Positions 36,327-47,173 of a stretch of 64,000 nucleotides of DNA are shown in pieces. The DNA comes from Onthophagus taurus (Eukaryota; Arthropoda; Insecta; Coleoptera; Scarabaeidae). Below the pieces are notes generated by a model. That model had not been told where the DNA came from. It saw nothing but the letters and a program-made list of their open reading frames with translations, and searched no databases. The position numbers and the translations under genes were made by a program. Position 1 is the stretch's first letter. Each line of letters starts with the position of its first letter. Location of the stretch: assembly GCF_036711975.1 (NCBI RefSeq), contig NC_091972.1:38941001-39005000 (forward strand). The letters run 5' to 3'.

Positions 36327-38694
36327 TGTTACAGACCATATATGTAAACAAGACCGTATACAAAAGGACTAGTCGATATGTAAATGGACTGAAATTATTA
36401 GTCTATATGTGTAAGAAGCTTGTTCTTTAATAAACGGACTAGTCGGTTTGAAAAAGGACTAGTCTATTTATAAACGGTCCATCTGCAAATAGACGATATA
36501 CATATTACTGTAATATTTTAAACAAAGAAAAAAATGCATTTTTTATTTATTTGTACAAGTTAGACTATTGTGACATTTTGAGTTACATAATACATTATTT
36601 TTTCGACAAGCACATTTATTTGACTGACATTTAGTCTTACAGTAACATTTTTTGAAACCTTGCCCATGCCCAGTAGATTGACTTGTAGCCACCGATCTAA
36701 GAGAAACTTCCTTATCTTTGGTGATTTCTTCAATTTCCAAAATGTTAGCAGGACATATACTAAATTCTGAACGACTGTAGTATTTTGAAATGACTCCTAC
36801 TTTTGTACCCAAGCGGTAAAAACCATCTTCTGTAGCTTCTAACACTACCGCTAAAACTGACCGAGCATCTCCCCTGCCACGATCGACATCTGGAACAGGA
36901 ATCCTCACAGTTGATCCAATCTGTGGTTTTGGATGGGTGCTATCTGATATTAATTTCATTCGTTTTGCCTGAGCTTGTAATCCATCATAAGCGCCCTTTC
37001 TGGCATTTGCTATGTTTCTGTTTCTATTGCAAAAATTGCAACTATTTTCCAAGGACGTGCTCTCAGCATGTGAGGCATCACGATTAGTGGGATTGAAACA
37101 ACTACCGCATATTTCATACGAGAGTGTTTGAGTGTTATTGTTATTTTCTAGTGGTACATTTTCGGTCGTTGCTGTTTGGTGCAATTGGGATTGTCCGGTT
37201 TGTGTGTTGTCAGTAACAACCAACGTAACCACTTCTTCTAAATCTTTTTCTGTTGAAACACCTTCCAGCGCTGGTTGCTCTGTTTCCAGTTGAACGGTTT
37301 CTGTGTTTTCAATCAGAATAGAATTAATCACATTTTCCAGATCTTCTTCGGTTGTTACGCTATCCATTGCTTCTAATGGAATATTAGAAGTTTTTAATCC
37401 AATTTTCGGTTTGTCCCCGAACATGGCCTCATATGGAGCCCTTTTTATTCCAGAGTGCAAAGATGTGTTCTTCATAAATTGTATGAATCGTAGACCTTGA
37501 CTCCAATGCTCTGTTTCGTTTTCCAACATCCAAGTTGTTAACATGTTCTCCACGTCTTGATTAGCGCGTTCGACACTACCCTGACTTTGACTGTGACGCG
37601 GTTTTCCATGGACCAGTTTTAGTTCAGGCCACAAACTTTTTAATTCTTCAATAATTCTATTGCAAAATTCGCGTCCATTGTTAGATTGCAAAACTACAGG
37701 AGCCCCAAAAGTGGTAAAGATGTCTACAAGGTGGTAAGCGACTTCTTCTGCGCGTTTACTTTCAAGTGGTCGCAGAATAACAAATTTTGTTAAGTGATCC
37801 TGGTACACCAGGACAAATCTGTATTTACCATCAGCATGCGACTGATAATCGATTAAGTCTACTTGACATCTGGAATTCAGATCATTGAAGATCATCGGTT
37901 TTGATATAATTCCGTTCTTTTCCCTTTTTTGTTTCATTTGACATGGAGCGCACAAGTTAATAAACAATAAAATTTCAGTACGCACTATATTCTTGTATTT
38001 TTCCTTTGTTTTTTTCATCATGCGATCTCTACCACCATGACCTGCAAGTAAAAAGTGATTTTATTAATTACCTACTCCATATATGACTCCAATTACAAAC
38101 ATCAACTAAATCATTGTTAAGAGGCACTATCAGTTTTTCTACCCCCTGAACAGATAACACATCATAATGCTTTAAGAGCCAGTGCATTCTTGGACTTTTT
38201 TTTTTAGCAGCCTTAGCAACTTTTACTTCTTCAATGAGACTACTATATTTTTCTCTCGTTAAGCCGCGGTTATTATCGGCAACGTCTTTTCTTCGTTCAT
38301 ATAGTTGTTCATAAAACCTATTTTATTTTTTTAATTTTAGGTTATATTACTATGTAACAAGTAACTATAATATTAACGTACCTTTGTTTGTGTAATTCCA
38401 TTGTGGAAATCTATTGCATTAAACAGTAAAAACGTTTAAATTTTAACGAATGTCACCACTGTGCTTATTTTGCTGCAAAATATTTTGTAAATTGGAGCAA
38501 AACGAGACAAAAACTAAACGGCAACTAGACACTTGCGATTGAACATACAGTCTAAATTACGGTAGTCCGTATGTAAATGGTTTAGTCCGTATATAAAATA
38601 CCTCGTCATTTCCATACGGTCTGTGACATCTAGACCGTATAGATACCGCCTAGACCGTATACTTACGGTCTGATTTCATGTACGGCCTGTAACA
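36327..38694 (-). mobile_element. Ginger-type DNA transposon
   Basis: The ends are TGTTACAGACC on the left and TGTTACAGGCC on the minus-strand right end, flanked by the 4-bp target repeat TATA (36323-36326 and 38695-38698). The size is 2368 bp. Removing the element together with one TATA restores an uninterrupted RT frame. Subterminal regions at both ends carry repeated GACCGTAT/GGACTAGTC motifs. The TGT start and 4-bp TSD fit Ginger elements, and the integrase-like product agrees. Confidence 0.88.
36543..38021 (-). CDS. Ginger integrase-like transposase (KRBA2-like), catalytic Asp substituted
   Basis: An open frame of 492 aa on the minus strand. Known family role: a retroviral-type DDE integrase core that moves the element. 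Seen: a zinc-binding Cys pair CAPC (24-27), the core with VDLIDY (Asp55), then SNNGREF where SDNG is expected (Asn114 for Asp), and QGSVERANQD (Glu151). Hence the triad is D-N-E. The C-terminus is Cys-rich (CYCKTKCQSNKCACRKNN), like CXC/tesmin domains. Coding homology extends upstream to about 38340 (MHWLLKHYDV, then GHGGRDRM) across a possible 30-bp intron at 38042-38071. The frame is long but likely inactive. Confidence 0.85.
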   Translation of the reverse strand: MMKKTKEKYKNIVRTEILLFINLCAPCQMKQKREKNGIISKPMIFNDLNSRCQVDLIDYQSHADGKYRFVLVYQDHLTKFVILRPLESKRAEEVAYHLVDIFTTFGAPVVLQSNNGREFCNRIIEELKSLWPELKLVHGKPRHSQSQGSVERANQDVENMLTTWMLENETEHWSQGLRFIQFMKNTSLHSGIKRAPYEAMFGDKPKIGLKTSNIPLEAMDSVTTEEDLENVINSILIENTETVQLETEQPALEGVSTEKDLEEVVTLVVTDNTQTGQSQLHQTATTENVPLENNNNTQTLSYEICGSCFNPTNRDASHAESTSLENSCNFCNRNRNIANARKGAYDGLQAQAKRMKLISDSTHPKPQIGSTVRIPVPDVDRGRGDARSVLAVVLEATEDGFYRLGTKVGVISKYYSRSEFSICPANILEIEEITKDKEVSLRSVATSQSTGHGQGFKKCYCKTKCQSNKCACRKNNVLCNSKCHNSLTCTNK

Positions 38695-38698
38695 TATA

Positions 38699-39551
38699 CA
38701 TCCCAGTTGCCTAAGTGCATTCAATATTCGTCGATACACATGTACGCAGATGATACCCTAATTTACATAACCTTTCCAAAGGAACACCTCGCTTCTGCTT
38801 GCTTAAAAATAAATGCAGATCTGAACGCTATTTTAGATTGCTCGCACAAGATGGCACTAACTCTCAATGACACTAAATCTAAGGTAGTCATCTTTGGTAA
38901 CTTGGACTCTGATAGTGTCGGTATATTTTTGGGTGGAGAGAGGCTGGTAGTGTACCCTGAGTCAAAAAATCTGGGTGTGCTTGTCGACAGCAATCTGCGA
39001 TTCAGCAGTCATGTCACTGCTTGCGTGAAAAAGGCATATGGTGTTCTTAGATGTCTCTATCAACACCGACACATTTTAAATATAATTACAAAGAAACGTT
39101 TGTGCGAAACACTTGTTCTGTCAAATTTTGTGCATTGTGCTGCCATGTATGGTCCATGTTTAACTGGGTATGAACTTTATCGTATTCAAAGGGTTTAAAA
39201 TAGCTGTCTTCGTTTTATGTATGGCGTTCGTAAGCGTGAAAATATTAGTCCCACATTGGTTACTGCAAAATGGTTAAATATCAGAAATAAATTCAAACAT
39301 CAGTTCTTGTGTCTTGTGCACAAGTTAATTACTACGCGAACTCCACCTTACTTATATAATAAAATCACCTATAGGACCGATGTTCATAACTTGAATCTTA
39401 GACATAAAAATACTATCGCCATTCCTGCTCACAGGAACGCTCTTTTTAGGCGCTCTTTTTCATATAATGTGGCCAAGGAGTATAATTCCTGTCCTCCTGA
39501 ATTTAAAAATAAAAGTCTATCTTTTACTAATTTTTTTTTACATGAATCGTG
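38699..39551 (+). pseudogene. Non-LTR reverse transcriptase, 3' portion
   Basis: Continues the 35316-36326 RT after the Ginger insertion. It has MYADDTLIYI (catalytic Asp pair intact, about 38740-38770), post-RT blocks to 39198, an in-frame stop at IQRV, and a final segment 39217-39551 ending FLHES. A TATTATTATTATTATTATT stretch at 39694-39714 could be its tail. CR1/jockey-like. Confidence 0.8.
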
Positions 39552-39779
39552 ATCACTTTCAGTCTAGTATATGTGGTTAAATTTGTTCCCCGAGTGACCG
39601 AAACACCCTGTAGAATGAATTTTTCATTTATTTTTTTTTCTTTTATATTATTGTTTAACTTTTTTATGTTGGTTGTTGCGGTCAATAAAGTACTATTATT
39701 ATTATTATTATTATTAATAAAAATTTACCATGATTTTTTAATTTTTTTTTCTTTAAATTTTATGCTCAATTTTTTTTAG

Positions 39780-40257
39780 TGCGCATACACCCAAATATCT
39801 AAAAAGGATACAAGCTTGCAAGCTGTGTGAAGCTGGAGACGCATCAGGTGGTTGCTTCAGACGCGTCGCGACGCTCACTTGTTACGGAGTTCATTTGTCT
39901 ATCTCGCGAAACGTCAAGTTCACGGCTACACGCGTTTGTTTACAACTCACGTCGTTTGTTTTTTATAATTCAATCCACAATTTAATTCGTAACATATTTT
40001 TAAAAAATGACTTTAATTTGTTTGTTAATAAAAGTGATTAAGTTTTAAAACTTTTAATCTCTTTTTAGGTAAGTTTAAAAAAAATTTTGAGTGCATAAAA
40101 ATGAAATTATTATAGGAAATCGTTATTTTTTTATTTTTCTTTACACACCATCGGTTGTTAGTGCGCTCCTCTCATTCATGATTCATAACATTTTTATTAT
40201 CCAATTGTCATTTCCGAGTCAGCGAGCAGAAGGGATTTTTTCTGTCGTTCGTCGAGG
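39780..40257 (+). promoter_or_regulatory. Probable promoter and 5' leader of the Gyc76C-type gene
   Basis: This stretch is richer in CpG than its surroundings, with ACGCGTCGCGACG at 39859-39871 and further CpGs to about 39960, directly upstream of the first coding exon. A TTTTTAGGTAAG sequence near 40062-40073 could be part of a leader splice site. No core-promoter element is assigned with confidence. Confidence 0.3.
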
Positions 40258-40541
40258 ATGTTACGTCCTATGGCAATAACTTTCGTAAGCATTCCCCTGG
40301 AAATCCTCCTGGTATTCGTTTTTAAATCGACCGAATGCTACGGAAATTATCATTCAGTCACCTTATCGACTGAATCCACGGATCAGTATCGATATTACAA
40401 CGTTGGCGTCCTTATGGCGTCGCATCTGGATTCGCCATTCGATCTGGAACGATGCGGACCAGCAGTGGACCTTGCCCTTGAAGAAATCAACGACCGTTTT
40501 CTTGCACATCACAGGATCAAATTACGTAAAGTTCAAGCAAG
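40258..40541 (+). CDS. Gyc76C: Receptor guanylate cyclase, Gyc76C type, coding exon 1 (gene continues past window)
   Basis: The exon opens with ATG at 40258 and ends at a GTAAG donor after 40541 (284 nt, phase 2). It encodes a hydrophobic signal peptide (about residues 12-27, ITFVSIPLEILLVFVF around it) and the start of the extracellular ligand-binding domain (YNVGVLMASHLDSPFDLERC, then GPAVDLALEEIN). Family knowledge: single-pass membrane receptors with an extracellular peptide-binding domain, a kinase-homology domain and a guanylate cyclase that makes cGMP. The next exons lie at 47008 and 52246; frames join exactly (284+166=450 nt). The cyclase domain is not in the window. Confidence 0.85.
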
Positions 40542-41646
40542 GTAAGAAACATATTTTCAAAGTCATCCATGAATAATAAATTAAAAGGTTTTTGGTTATT
40601 AATGAGTGGGGATTGAAAGGATTTATTTTGGAGGACACTTTTGATCATGAGAAGAATGAGTTTCTATGACATTTTATTGATGGGTATTTTGTATAATTAA
40701 CTACGTGACTTACTTTACTTTAATAAACTTGAAACGTTACCACCTAATAAGAAAAAATGTTGCATTCTTTACCTTAATTAAAAAATACACATTTTTTTTA
40801 ACTGAGGTCAAATAGAATGAATTACTTCATTCAAAAAATAAATTGTAATCATGGAACGTTGAAGATTTTATGAGATGAGAAAAATTAAAATTATAATAAA
40901 AGTTGAATTGGAGTTATGAAATTTTTATGAACTGCACTAAAAACAAGATTCCAATAAAGAATGCCAATTTGGATGTGAAGGCGAGACAAAGAGTTATTGG
41001 TAGTGAAATTTAAAGTACCCAAAAATGGATAAAATTGCGATTAAAGTTTAATATGATGAAATTTTCAGTAATCATAATAAAGAGGACGTGGATTTCAATA
41101 AAAAAGTACAAAGTCGGTGTAAAAATTGACATAAAAGTGAGTTAATAAATAACTTTTACATTTAATCATTTAAACGCAAATATCTTAAGAATTTTTATTA
41201 TTTGCTATAAATATCTTTAGAATTAAAGAAATTAAAAAGATAAATGTAATTTTAAGGAATTTATTACCTGCAATTAACGCCCTCTAAGAGCAACCACAAA
41301 ATAATCTCAAAAATGGTTTTTGTCACATAAAAATACATATATGTTCAAAATTTGGAGAATATCTTATGAAAACTTACAGAGTTACCTCACAAAATACTTC
41401 AATTTTTATAACTTTTACATTCAATCATTTAAAGGCAAATATCTCACGAATAGGTTAGGTTGGGTTGGGTTGGCTCAAATAATTCAATAAATATAAATTT
41501 TTTTATTTAGACCTGAATTTGCAAAAGTTCCACCATCACTATTCTTGTAAAGTGCCAACAAGACAATAGAAAAAATTCTTTTCGTAATTATAAAATAACG
41601 ATTCGTTATTATCCGTAGAGACTTTTGGATCTACTTCAATTTGGTC

Positions 41647-43306
41647 TAGAGATGGAAAATTCTCGAGAAAAGAAATAGGAGAATATTCTCAATTTTGAGA
41701 ATTTTCTGAGAATAAGCTGGCATGCTTCATATTTATAGGATTAATTACTATAGAGAACTTATTTGTAATATTTAGAATATATTTGACGTAAAAAAATAAT
41801 TTATTATTAATTTTCAGACAGCTCTAGCAAAGGTTCCAAATCACTACATCCAATCATTTCAATATCAAAAAGGTCTTCATTGCCTTCATTAACCTTTACA
41901 TTGGTGGCAGAATCTAATAATTTTAAATTATGAGCAATGAAAGTTATTCCACTAGCTCTAGCCATAAGACATGAGATTTCTTTTGGCAGTGTGAATAAAG
42001 CTGCAGGTGCTGAAGCTTCTTTCTGTTGCTGCACTCGACGCAGACAGCATTCCACTATATAACGGGATGTCGTTTTTCCACTCATTTTAAAACATATGGT
42101 TTACCAAATAACCCTTGTTTAGATCGACTTGACTCATCTTGACTTGTTACAGTAACCATATTGTCTATAAACTCTGTTCCTTGTAATTGTTCTTCTCTAT
42201 TAAAATGAATTCCATTAAAATTTGGATCTGGAAATATTTGCAACAAAAATTTTTTTTTACTTCTCTTTCCTCTTTCCCACTCATAAAAGCATTCAGCTAC
42301 TTGGCTTAACCTTGGTTTATCTCTTTCCAGTTGGGTTATGTATTTAACAATAGGGTTTCGTAGGTAATAAAAGTTTGAAACTTTTACCCAAAAAATATCC
42401 TCATCCAATATAAACTTTGCAACTTGTTTACTGAGTATATCTTCAACTATTTCACAAACTGGTACAATTTTAATGCTCGATAATTGATCGCCATCGTGTT
42501 TTCACGGGTAATTTTAAGAAAATGGCTGCTTTGCTGTCATTTCTTTAAGTTTGCATTTTTTTGAAAGGAGACAATACAATGTAGGTATTGTTAATTTCTT
42601 TGATGACAGCCTTAATATTTTCCATAATAGTAGACATGGTTTTCATTTTTAAAATGTCTCCAGTTAATAAATTCAGTGTATGAGCAATGTATCCATAAAC
42701 AGAAATATGTTTGTATTTTTCATGAAGTATATATTTTGCTTTAATGATTGCACTGACATTGTCAGTTACTATAGCAAAGAATTTTTCAGTACCACCTTCT
42801 CTCAAAACTTCATCGATATTTCAGCAAAATATTCTGCTGTATGTCGACAAATATTTGTTGGCAAAGTTTTATAAAACACAGGGTTTGGTGTATTTAATGA
42901 AGGTAAGTATGGATTCGTTCCTTTCACCATCACACTGTAAGCTAAGAGCATTCGCTTCTCCACTTTTCATTTTAATATCAACTTTTTCATACTCAAAGTC
43001 TAGTTATTTATTTTCAACAATGGCAAATGGAGTACCTTGTTCAACTTTTGATGAAACATCAATAAAAGCATCGAGTGTGGAACTCTCTGGTCTGTTAACT
43101 TCTGATTCTGATGTTGATGAATTCACAACCATTTCATCGTCATCTAAAACTAAAATTTACGAAAATAATTTCCAAAACCGTCCGAGTTTTGTCAGGATTG
43201 ACAGAGAAAGCTACCATACACGATGAGAAAATTGCCTCGGACAATTTTCTAGTGGATAATATTTTCTAGAATATTCTTATGAGAGTATTCTTCTCTTTTA
43301 TCTCTA
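41647..43306 (-). mobile_element. hAT transposon (DUF659 type), inactive
   Basis: The ends TAGAGATGG and, on the minus-strand right end, TAGAGATAA are flanked by a perfect 8-bp repeat ATTTGGTC (41639-41646 and 43307-43314). Minus-strand coding remnants include FAIVTDNVSAI and YGYIAHTLNLLTGDILK (42805-42545, the DUF659/RNase-H-like core) and C-terminal blocks at 42408-42082 and 42085-41807 (ITFIAHNLKLL). Stops separate the pieces. 1660 bp. Confidence 0.85.
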
Positions 43307-43329
43307 ATTTGGTCAAGATTCCGTATCAT

Positions 43330-46255
43330 TTTCTCTAAATCTTCTTGAGTATGAACATTTCTCGTGAATTTACTTTTTTTGGTACAAAAATTAATTTAAA
43401 AACGAAAATAAAGAGCAGTCTTTTGTTCTATTGGCTTTCGTTCTCGACATATCCCCTTTTAAATCCATCAAAATCAACGTTTTTTGCAAAAATTGAGAGT
43501 TTCAAAGTACATATCTCAAGAAGAAAGGATGATATGAAAAAATGTTATTCTTATCTTTCGATTCAATAATCATTTTTCTATATCACTAGCATATAGGATT
43601 TTCTTTAAAGGTGATTGTTAATAAACACCATTCGAAAAAATGAATAAGATCGTGAGTTTTATGAGGTTAACTTTTATTTTTCTCATATTCTAGATCATTA
43701 ACAACATTTTTGATTAAACATTAATGATGTTTTTCTGGTAGAAAAATTAATTTAAAAACGAAAATAAAGAGCAGTTTTTTAACCTATTGGCTTTCGTTCT
43801 CGAGATATTCCCTTTTAAATCCATCAAAGTCAAAATTTTTTGCAAAAATTAAGAGTTTCAAAGTGAATATGTCAAGAAGGAAGGATGATATGAAAAAATG
43901 TTATTCTTATCTTTCGATTTGATAATCATTTTTTTATATCACTAGCATATAAGATTTTCTTTAAAGATAATTGTTAATAAACACCATCCGAAGAAGTGAA
44001 TAAGATCGTGAGTTTTATGAGGTTAACTTTATTTTTTTCATATTCTAGATCATTAAGAAGATTTTTGTTTAAATATTAAGATGTTTTCTGGTAGAAAAAT
44101 TAATTTAAAAGCGAAAATAAAGAGCAGCCTTTTGTCGTATTGGTTTTCGTTCTCGAGATATTCGATGTTAAATCCATCGAAGTCAACGATCATAATCATT
44201 TTTCTATATCACTAGCATATAAGATTTTCTTTAAAGCTGATTGTTAATAAACACCATCCGAAAAAGTGAAAAAGATCGTGAGTTTTATGAGGTTAACTTT
44301 TATTTTTTTCATATTCTAGATCATTAACAAAATGTTTGATTAAACATTAATGATGTTTTTCTGGTAGAAAAATTGATTTAAAATCGAAAATAAAGAGCAG
44401 TTTTTTATCCTATTGGCTTTCGTTCTCGAGATATCCCCTTTTAAATCAAACAAAATCAACTTTTTTTGCAAAAATTAAGAGTTTCAAAGTGAATATGTCA
44501 AGAAGGAAGGATGATATGCAAAAATGTTATTCTTCTCTTTCGATTCAATAATCATTTTTCTATATCACTAGCATATAAGATTTTCTTTAAAGATAATTGT
44601 TAATAAACACCATCCGAAAAAGTGAATAAGATCGTGAGTTTTATGAGGTTAACTTTATTTTTCTCATATTCTACATCATTAACAAAATTTTTGATTAAAC
44701 ATTAATGATGTTTTTCTGGTAGAAAAATTAATTTAAAAACGAAAATAAAGAGCAGTTTTTTATCCTATTGGCTTTCGTTCTCGAGATATTCCCTTTTAAA
44801 TCCATCAAAGTCAAAATTTTTTGCAAAAATTAAGTTTCAAAGTGAATATGTCAAGAAGGAAGGATGATATGAAAAAATGTTATTCTTATCTTTCGATTTG
44901 ATAATCATTTTTCTATATCACTAGCATATAAGATTTTCTTTAAAGATAATTGTTAATAAACACCATCCGAAAAAGTGAATAAGATCGTGAGTTTTATGAG
45001 GTTAATTTTATTTTTTTCATATTCTAGATCATTAAGAAGATTTTTGTTCAAACATTAAGATGTTTTCTGGTAGAAAAATTAATTTAAAAGCGAAAATAAA
45101 GAGCAGCCTTTTGTCGTATTAGTTTTCGTTCTCGAGATATTCGATGTTAAATCCATCGAAGTCAACGTTTTTTGCAAAAATTAAGAGTTTCAAAGTGAAT
45201 ATGTCAAGAAGGAAGGATGATATGAAAAAATGTTATTCTTATCTTTCGATTCAACAATCATTTTTCTATATCACTACCATATAAGATTTTCTTTAAAGGT
45301 GATTGTCAATAAACACCATCCGAAAAAGTGAATAAGATCGAGAGTTTTATGAGGTTAACTTTATTTTTTTCATATTCTAGATCATTAAGAAGATTTTTTA
45401 TTAAACATTAAGATGTTTTTCAGATAGAAAAATTAATTTAAAAACGAAAATAAAGAGCAGTCTTTTATCCCATTGGTTTTCGTTCTCTAGATATTCCCTG
45501 TTAAATCCATCAAAGTCAACGTTTTTTGCAAAAATTAAGAGTTTCAAAGTGAATATGTCAAGAAGAAAGGATGATATGAAAAAATGTTATTCTTATCTTT
45601 CGATTCAATAATTATTTTTCTATATCACTAGTATATAAGATTTTCTTTAAAGGTGATTGTTAATAAACACCATCCGAAAAAGTGAATAAGATCGTGAGTT
45701 TTATGAGGTTAACTTTTATTTTTTTCATATTCTAGATCATTAAGAAGATTTTTGATTAAACATTAATGATGTTTTTCTGGTAGAAAAATTAATTTAAAAA
45801 CGAAAATAAAGAGCAGTCTTTTATCCTATTGGCTTTAGTTCTCGAGATATTCCCTTTTAAATCCATCAAAGTCAATGTTTTTTGCAAGAATTAACAGTTT
45901 CAAAGTGAATATGTCAAGAAGAAAGGATGATATGAAAAAATGTTATTCTTATCTTTCGATTCAATAATCATTTTTCTATATCACTAGCATACAAGATTTT
46001 CTTTAAAGGTGATTGTTAATAAACACCATCCGAAAAAGTGAATAAGATCGTGAGTTTTATGAGGTTAACTTTTATTTTTGTCATTTTCTAGTACATTAAG
46101 AGGATTTTGGAACTTTAAAATGTTTTTCTGGCAGAAAAGTTAATTTAAAAGCTAGAATAAAGAGAACTCTTTTATCCGATTGGCTTTCGTTCTCGAGATA
46201 TTCCCTTTTAAATTCATCAACATCAACGTTTTTTGGCAAAAATTAAGCATTTTAA
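43330..46255. repeat. 354-bp satellite array in Gyc76C intron 1
   Basis: The unit marker GGTAGAAAAATTAATTTAAA recurs at about 43381, 43737, 44090, 44363, 44718, 45069, 45423, 45779 and 46130. Spacing is 351-356 bp, except for one 273-bp unit that has lost about 80 bp. Other constant segments are ATAAAGAGCAG, GGCTTTCGTTCTCGAGATAT and AATAAACACCATCCGAAAAA. About eight units. No ORF. The array begins within about 30 bp of the hAT target repeat. Confidence 0.92.
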
Positions 46256-47007
46256 GGCCCTTTTTTAAATCATAACGATAACGACTAAAAAAACAGAGTT
46301 TTTTTAAACCAACTACTTTCCAAGTTATTTAAAGACGATCTAAATCGAATCTTTTAAACCAATTTACATTGATTATCTTTTCCCTTCCCTTCGTAAGTAA
46401 CACGTTTTACATAGAACCTCCTTGTTAAGATTTTTTAAATTTTCATAATGAGCTTACATCAATTATTCATGAAATCTGTAAGACGTGCCGGCATTCAAGG
46501 TTTATAGAGGACCCCCTCCGTAATCATATTCCGCTGCGATACCATCTAACTTAATATCCTAAGAAGCGTTCGTTACAAAGACACCCAAATCGACTCTATA
46601 TAGGGCTTTATTGCCACATCCTAATACATTCAATAAAAAAATAAACGCGAATAAACTTCGAATTTGATTATACAACTTCGTGTCGATTAATTTCAAGTTG
46701 TAACAAACAAAAGTGATCCATCAAAGTTTATTCTAGTAACTTGGAGTCAAGATTTGCCAAGTTATTTTTTTTTATATACAAAGTTGATTTTTTCAGAATT
46801 ATTCTCAATATCACGACGTCCCAATTTTAATATGTATACATCTCGTCGGGACGGCAAATTGAATTTCAACCTTCTTTTGATGCCTCAAGGGACACCCGGA
46901 TTATTACTGTATATATTGTATATAAGATTCGGTTTCTCTCTTTAATAAAACTTTTTTAATATCAACCAAAAAGTCTTAATAACTAATTTAATTTCTTATA
47001 TTTTTAG

Positions 47008-47173
47008 TTATCCTTCTTGTAGTGGTGCTAGAGCACCGGGTTTAGCGGCTGATATGCATTTTCGAGACGATGTCATCGCGTTTATAGGACCGGCTTGTAT
47101 GTTTGCATTGGAACCAGTGGCAAGATTAGCTGATTATTGGAATACGCCGATTATAACAGGAATGGGAGATCAG
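47008..47173 (+). CDS. Gyc76C: Gyc76C-type receptor, coding exon 2
   Basis: 166 nt between a TTTTTAG acceptor and a GTAATG donor. It encodes YPSCSGARAPGLAADMHFRD and continues to FALEPVARLADYWNTPIITG, ending in MGDQ. This is the conserved extracellular ANF-receptor segment of Gyc76C orthologues, with paired Cys residues. It joins exon 1 in phase (AG|T makes Ser) and exon 3 at a codon boundary. Confidence 0.92.

Larger units (their letters stand above)
40542..47007 (+). other. Intron 1 of the Gyc76C-type gene (6.5 kb)
   Basis: GT..AG bounded. It contains the hAT element (41647-43306) and the 354-bp satellite array (43330-46255). The flanks 40550-41640 and 46260-47000 are AT-rich, with no recognisable gene or RNA. 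Confidence 0.8.

Noticed and set aside
43330-46255. Small open frames in the 354-bp satellite (for example 43345-43569)
   Set aside because: They are not kept in successive units and have no recognisable domain.
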